A DNA stretch of 64,000 nt from Sclerodactyla briareus (Eukaryota > Echinodermata > Holothuroidea > Dendrochirotida > Sclerodactylidae): contig JAODTK010001332.1 in assembly GCA_026419785.1 (NCBI GenBank), positions 124,001 through 188,000 of the forward strand, in the 5' to 3' direction. The position numbers and the translations under genes were made by a program. The first letter of the stretch is position 1, and each line of letters starts with the position of its first letter. The notes under the pieces were generated by a model. It was not told where the DNA came from and made no database searches. It worked only from the letters and a program-made list of their open reading frames with translations. Below, in pieces: positions 58,801 to 64,000 of the stretch.

Positions 58801-60298
58801 AAGACAAGAGGCAAGAACTGTAAAACAACAATGCTACCTAAATAATGGCTGGATCTCGAATGAGAATGCGAAATCAGCGACTGACCTAGAAAATGTAGTA
58901 AACCACGCCGATATATGTTTTTTTGATGTACAGAGCTTCGACCATACTATTCCTTCGTCATGCCGTGCAACATATGATAACTCGAAAGAAGACGCCTAAT
59001 TAGTGTTTCGCACGCCTGATTGCCAGGGGATAATCCCTGTGGGGGTTATCCTGGGGGAGGCCAAATTGCTTGCGCCCCAGTGATTGACAGGATATAATCC
59101 TCAATAGAATTATACTAATGACGGCCAATTTGCGCATTTGTTGATTAACAATAGCAAATACGGAGGGGGTGCCGAGTGGTTACCATTATCTCGTGTGATG
59201 GTAGGTCGTTCCGAATGTTTTCAGACAAATGGTGGTAGTCGTTTCAGGTCCAATTCCCAGTACCTTTCTTTCGCTTTGCGGATTAGTGGACCCATTGTCA
59301 TGGTCGATCCAATCACTCTCATGTTTTCAATGGAGTGACCTTGACCAGTTTGAAATGCCTTTAGCAACCTGGGTCTGAATGGCTGCCCGGTGTTGGGTCA
59401 TTCGCTCACCTCAGGTGTTTTTTGTTTCCCCGATGTACTGACCCGCAGAGGTTCAGTAAATTAGGTAGGACCGGTTCTTCGAGAGGCGCAATCAATATCC
59501 TGTTGAATCAGAAATGATGCGGGATGTCCTGGAAAACTTTTGAACAAGTTATGACGATGCGACAATTTTTGCACGTTTTTTGCAGTTGGATGGGCAAGGG
59601 GCGGCTGCCGGCGGGGTTTGTTTGCGGCTCGGCTTGCTCCGAAATTTTGGCGTTGACTAGAATGTCCCGCAATTTCCGAGGTATGCTGTAAGGCACAACT
59701 GGGAGTTTCCGGGAAACACGGATTTTAGAGAAGGGCGTTCTGACTTTGAAGGATGGGCAAATGCTTGTAAATGAGAGTGGCTGATGGTGGGAGGGCAGGA
59801 TTGGTATTCACAGAACGAGTGGTTCTCTGGAGTTTGGATTTGACGAGTTTTTGTACGTCAGAGTTCAATTCGCGGAGTCCTTCTAGCCTTTTCAAAGGCC
59901 TCTTCAATGGAACTCAGAAATCTGCCCTTTTGGATGTTTTTGAAAGTGCGTTGGCACGTACTCGAATCAGCATCAGATGGAGCAATGCGTTTCAGACGAC
60001 AGAGCTTGACTGTAGGTAATCTTCTTCGGCAGTGTGGTGGGTGACAACCTGCTAGGGAAGTAGGAAATTGTGCTTGTCGTTGGTTTGTGAACAATCCTGT
60101 TTTGAGTGACCCGTTTTCCAACGTCACAGTGGTGTCAAGAAGGTGGACTCTGTCGCTTGAACATTCTGCAGTGAAATTGATAGATGGTGGAATCTTTGAT
60201 TGTTTTTCGATGAACGAGGTAAGGTCTCTTTCCCGTGGGTCCATATTATAAGATTGTCATCATATAACGGAGCCACCAAGTGGCCTCAGGGCCTGTCC
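58801..60298 (-). mobile_element. Penelope-like retroelement fragment (RT C-terminus plus GIY-YIG)
   Basis: Minus-strand reading shows the end of a Penelope-type reverse transcriptase: a W-x-RY and Y-DD box near 60260, then INFTAECSSDRVHLLDTTVT. A GSLKTGLFTNQRQAQFPTS and CHPPHCRRRLPTVKLCRLKR block (59858-60244) follows. Next come a linker with HLPILQS and a PRKLRDILVNAKI block (59640-59690). A GIY-YIG-type endonuclease stretch, with QYIGETKN-like sequence near 59420-59440 and a QHRAAI block, comes last. The RT N-terminus is missing, and the fragment is visibly old, with several breaks. A hairpin-forming AGGGGATAATCCC direct-repeat pair lies at 59025-59110 beyond the coding part. Confidence 0.8.
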
Positions 60299-60351
60299 CA
60301 TATATATATAGATATATTATATATATATATATATATAATATATATATATAG

Positions 60352-60415
<64 letters not shown>

Positions 60416-60432
60416 ATAGTATAATATTATAG
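60299..60432. repeat. (TA)n microsatellite, second tract
   Basis: About 130 bp of TA dinucleotide with GATATATTATA and GTTATATA interruptions. It truncates the Penelope-like fragment on its RT side and mirrors the tract at 58670-58799. Confidence 0.95.
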
Positions 60433-60720
60433 TTAAATTCAATAACGTGTGGAATTCAATAGACCTAAATCGAATGATCAGCATCAAGATAGCCCAGCTT
60501 CTTTCCAATTGTAGCTCAATTCAATTTGTTAAGAGTACTGTCTGGAAAGCACACCAAACCATAGATAGAAATCCCACGATACTGGTCCTATGGAAGTATT
60601 TGCTAATTAGTTAGTCTGTAGGACTGTGCCTTGTAAGTTGCGATTGGATGGAAACAAGAACTTGGGCGCGAGAACCACCACGCAACAACTAGGAATAAAT
60701 GTAAAAGGTAGCCTAGGTGA

Positions 60721-63700
60721 AGTTTAACAACGCTCATCTGCCGTAAACAACCTCACAACATAATTCCTGCCCTCATCACATCACAGCACGCATCCTGTAA
60801 TAATCGCGTCACAACACACACTTTGCCCCATGCATCATCACGCCCCCCCTGCCATCATAGTTGAGGAGTTTTTTTTAGCGCAGTAAACCCCCAGTGACAG
60901 GGAAATCATGATTGTTACTCTATTAAAATGTCCGTATCAGGGGCATACTAGAATGTTTTAAACAATAGTCCTCGAGGCTAATATGGCACACGTGGACGGT
61001 TCCGTCACTGGCACAGTTTACCGTTAATGAAACAAACCGTAGTGCAAAGGGATTTCGTCCTGGGTGGCGTCACATGATACCGTACTCAGGCAAATGCTGC
61101 CACTAGTGTTCAATTTAATCCCGCAAGTAACAAGAAAATTAATGATGTCTAAATCATTTTACTTCGTGACGTGTGCTATAGTGCAGTGGGTCCCAACCAG
61201 GGGAAAATTTCCCCCGGGGGGGGGGGGGAATTTCTAGAATTTAGGATGAGAAAAAAAAATGTATTACAAAGGTAATCTTTATGCAGGATTATTCGATTTG
61301 TGGAATTTCTCTTGTTCACAATCCTTCCATATCTCCCCAACATACCAAAACTTCAAATATAAGTATTTCCGGGGAACGGTTTAAAGGAAAGGTAAAGGGG
61401 GAAATAGGGAGAGACAAGGGTTGGAACCATGCTAGTGTTACACAAATACGCGCGGCATATACTGAAAAAATGACAATTCATGAAAAAAAAAAGCTCTGAA
61501 GTTGGTTTAAAGGCCAAGTTGAGACCCTGAAACAAGAGAAATAAGCCTTGTTGAATGGTCGAATTATTTTTAGGAGCAGAGGTGGGTCTACGCGGATAAC
61601 CAAAAATGTGTTTCGTTTTAGCTGGAGAGTTGAAACACAGATGCATACTCGGCAGAGCATTTCCGACAAATTCTCAAGCAGTTTTTGACGATGATGAGCC
61701 GTCCGTGTTTCATCCTCAAGTATTGGGTGTTTGGCGATATATTATATGCACACTCCCCACTTTTTCGTTATTCCCTTCAATATAATGGTAAATAGTGCGC
61801 CCGATGTGTTGTATATTCTGTGGTCTTATGTGGAACAAATGGTATTCAGAACGGTATCGTTAAGTAGGCTATCTATAGTCCTTCATATGATAGACAAGAA
61901 GACTGCTAGAAAGTCCATACGTCAATGTCCACGTACGTGACCATGTTTAACGCAATGTTTCAGGGGACGTTGGGAGGGCTGGAAAATTAACAAAGCGCAC
62001 TCATTCGGTTGGAAGAAGCAAATTGGAAAAAATAAAACTAGCGTCCTAGCTGGCGAAAGTGTATTTTCCGGCGAATTTAGAGACCTGTGCAGTGGCGGCA
62101 CTACACTTTCCAGTGATACATTAATATATTATATGGACGCGAAACTACTGTTTTCCGCAGATGTTCAGGCGTTCGTTTCAAAAACTTCATGTAACTCTGC
62201 CTTGAGTCTCTTTTCTGTTGCTTTACCCTTGCTTGAATTACGCCTATAATTTTCAACAAATTATGCTCACCTCCAATTTTGAGTAAAATCTGCAAGGTTT
62301 CGAAAAATGTTCACTCAGTAGCGAGTATGTGCTGTAACCGGCTAGAGAAGAATACCAATGTAAAGCATGTGTGAGCCGCACAAGGAGCATGTTAATGTTA
62401 TTGCGCATATTATTGCACTATTTAGAAAGTTTTCATTCAATCATGGGCGTCCATCACGCTATCGACCCAAAAGGTGAATTTGAGGAATAGATCAATTGAC
62501 GATGGGTTCAAGTGACTTATGACTTGTGACGCTTCGAAAGCGGTCCAGGTTACAGGAAGCCCTGTACGCTAACTAAATTATGGGAATTTAGGATTCAAGG
62601 AGTCTTGGGCGCGACCAATGTTTCAAAAAAACAAAAAAAAAACGAGGGCGAAGATCGCGCGCTGAAGGTGCGCAGCCAAAGTGCGCCGGGTTCCCCCTTC
62701 AGTATAAAGTAAGATTGCGCTCAGCTTTCCACCATTCGGAGGCCTATTATCATTCCTGCCTGTCCCTTTACTTAAAACTGTATGATCATTCGCATGCGCA
62801 CCACATAGGTCACATGCTCCAGTCTCTGAACTCTAGCCAGTCTGCATTAGTCAACCAAAACTAATATGAAGGTGCAGAAAAATACGTATGACGTATACGT
62901 TACGGCTCGGTAGTTGTCTTGACAGTGGAAGCATGCGGTGTATCATTTGAGTTCGGGAATAAAAGAATTGGTATCTCTGAAAATATACTACATTGATAAG
63001 TAGTTAATTTCAAAATTTCGAAAACATGAGTGGGATGTTGTATTATGAATCATGGACACGAATATGTTAATGACTTGGTATTCAGGTCGGTGATTTTCAT
63101 CGACAGTTAGCAATAGTGTTCACACGCAGATTCGCGTATTACAAATTGGTACTCGTTGGGTATATCTAACTAAGAAAAGGTCAACAGGTTTAGTTATCCC
63201 TGATTGATCCTGAATGATACACGCTAGAGCAATGTCAAATTAACATGCACTTACTGATTTATAATCGGGATCATGTAATCTATGATGGTGAACCTCACTA
63301 CAAGTATGAACTTATTCATTCAGGTGAGGTCAAGGGCGGCGTGTGTGTTGACGGTTGGGGGGACGGACAAGTTGGATACCATCTAAGAAGAGCGCCACCA
63401 CAGGTTGGCGCGTAGCGTACAAGGAAAAATTTTCGGTTGACAGAACCCCTAGATTGAAGGAAAACGGCCTTCCATGCATTATGGGACAGTCAGCAGCGAA
63501 GTGTCCCCAACATTGATAAAAAACTTATTATTTCAGAAGGTTCTCGAAAACTTATCGCCTTAGGGATCAATTTCACGAGCATGTTTTGCGCGGGGTTGGC
63601 TGTGACATTTGAAATACCGATGCCAAGTGGGTTTCAGTCATGAAACAGGATCAATCGAAAAGGGCAATGCCACCATCCACTACGTTCGCGCGAAGCGCGA

Positions 63701-64000
63701 AATTTCGAAGGATCCATTGACTAACGATCCGACCATTGCACTGACGATAGGGACTAGCTGAGTTTTTACTCAAAGATTCCGGCCCCCGTTTATTTTCTTT
63801 GCGGGACAGAGGGATAGGAGGGGACATTTCTACTTGGCGCCAGAATTGTGGCCAAAAGAGTATAAAACAGAAGTAAAACACGCAACTGCGCGCGCTCAGC
63901 TGGCGCGCGCGGCAATTACATTTGGAGGTTCCATCTAAAAGAAGGCAAGCCAACACGTCTGGCACGTTTCCTGGCGAATCTCGATGGATATTTAGGGGAT
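60721..64000 (+). repeat. Large unclassified repeat, copy 2 (runs off the window)
   Basis: A direct copy of 51998-55281, from GTTTAACAACGCTCATCTGC to the last base. Corresponding landmarks: minisatellite at 60770-60860, GGGGAAAATTTCCCCC at 61200, ATTGGGTGTTTGGCGATATA at 61722, GAGCATGTTAATGTTATTGC at 62385, AGAGCGCCACCACAGG at 63389 and GCGCGAAGCGCGAAATTT at 63689. A small palindrome, GCGCGCTCAGCTGGCGCGC, lies at 63891. Frames differ from those of copy 1. Confidence 0.85.

Noticed and set aside
58657-58845. Tyr/Ile-repeat protein frame
   Set aside because: It is a translation of a (TA)n microsatellite.
1-64000. Retrovirus, LTR-element or Polinton copies
   Set aside because: I saw no paired long terminal repeats, no gag, protease, integrase, capsid or envelope signature, and no protein-primed polymerase. 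The only RT-bearing pieces are LINEs and one Penelope-like fragment.

Overview
This 64-kb window looks like repeat-dominated, gene-poor chromosomal DNA from an animal, most likely a marine invertebrate. The retroelements support this: CR1/jockey-type LINE tails, a LINE with an LLYGSESW-type 3' end, a Penelope-like element and tRNA-derived SINEs. Recurrent 'taggcct' motifs made me think of an echinoderm or another invertebrate deuterostome, but that is only an impression. No complete protein-coding gene, rRNA, canonical tRNA gene or CRISPR array is visible. The longest open frame is 165 codons and lies inside a repeat. Related copies differ largely by one-base insertions and deletions and there are many long homopolymers. 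Some frame breaks may therefore be consensus errors of a noisy long-read assembly rather than biological decay.

Layout. 0-10 kb: a copy of an unusual satellite-carrying element at the left edge, a possible 187-bp host exon near 3.2 kb, SINEs near 3.5 and 6.2 kb, a 44-codon ORF near 5.7 kb, and partial satellite-element copies near 7.2 and 9 kb. 10-20 kb: a faint LINE RT fragment, a clear LINE 3' end (16.7-17.3 kb) abutting another satellite-element copy, a hammerhead-ribozyme-like motif of Penelope type at 18.05 kb, and a further satellite-element copy. 20-31 kb: decayed C2H2 zinc-finger coding sequence (20.9-21.5 kb), G-tract repeats, a 141-bp foldback element with 19-bp inverted termini at 25.1 kb, a satellite fragment, and two SINEs. 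31-45 kb: a satellite-element copy, diverged tandem units at 36.8-37.3 kb, a minus-strand LINE with recognisable RT blocks (37.6-39.05 kb), and a pair of paralogous minus-strand segments (40.7 and 44.2 kb). 45-64 kb: a minisatellite, an inverted-repeat element built of GATACGATA motifs (47.2-48.6 kb), a second LINE type (49.8-50.6 kb), two direct copies of an unclassified repeat of at least 3.28 kb (52.0-55.3 and 60.7-64.0 kb), the best satellite-element array (56.3-57.6 kb), and a Penelope-like fragment held between two (TA)n tracts (58.8-60.3 kb).

The most distinctive item is the satellite-carrying element. At least eight loci on both strands share a 5' module with a (TG)n run and a set of ~310-bp monomers, each made of two related ~155-bp halves. 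Four loci also keep a common 3' end with a short hairpin. Monomer number varies between loci. It carries no visible coding sequence, and its termini suggest, but do not prove, a non-autonomous Helitron/Helentron-like element. All calls are by eye; no database search or alignment was run.
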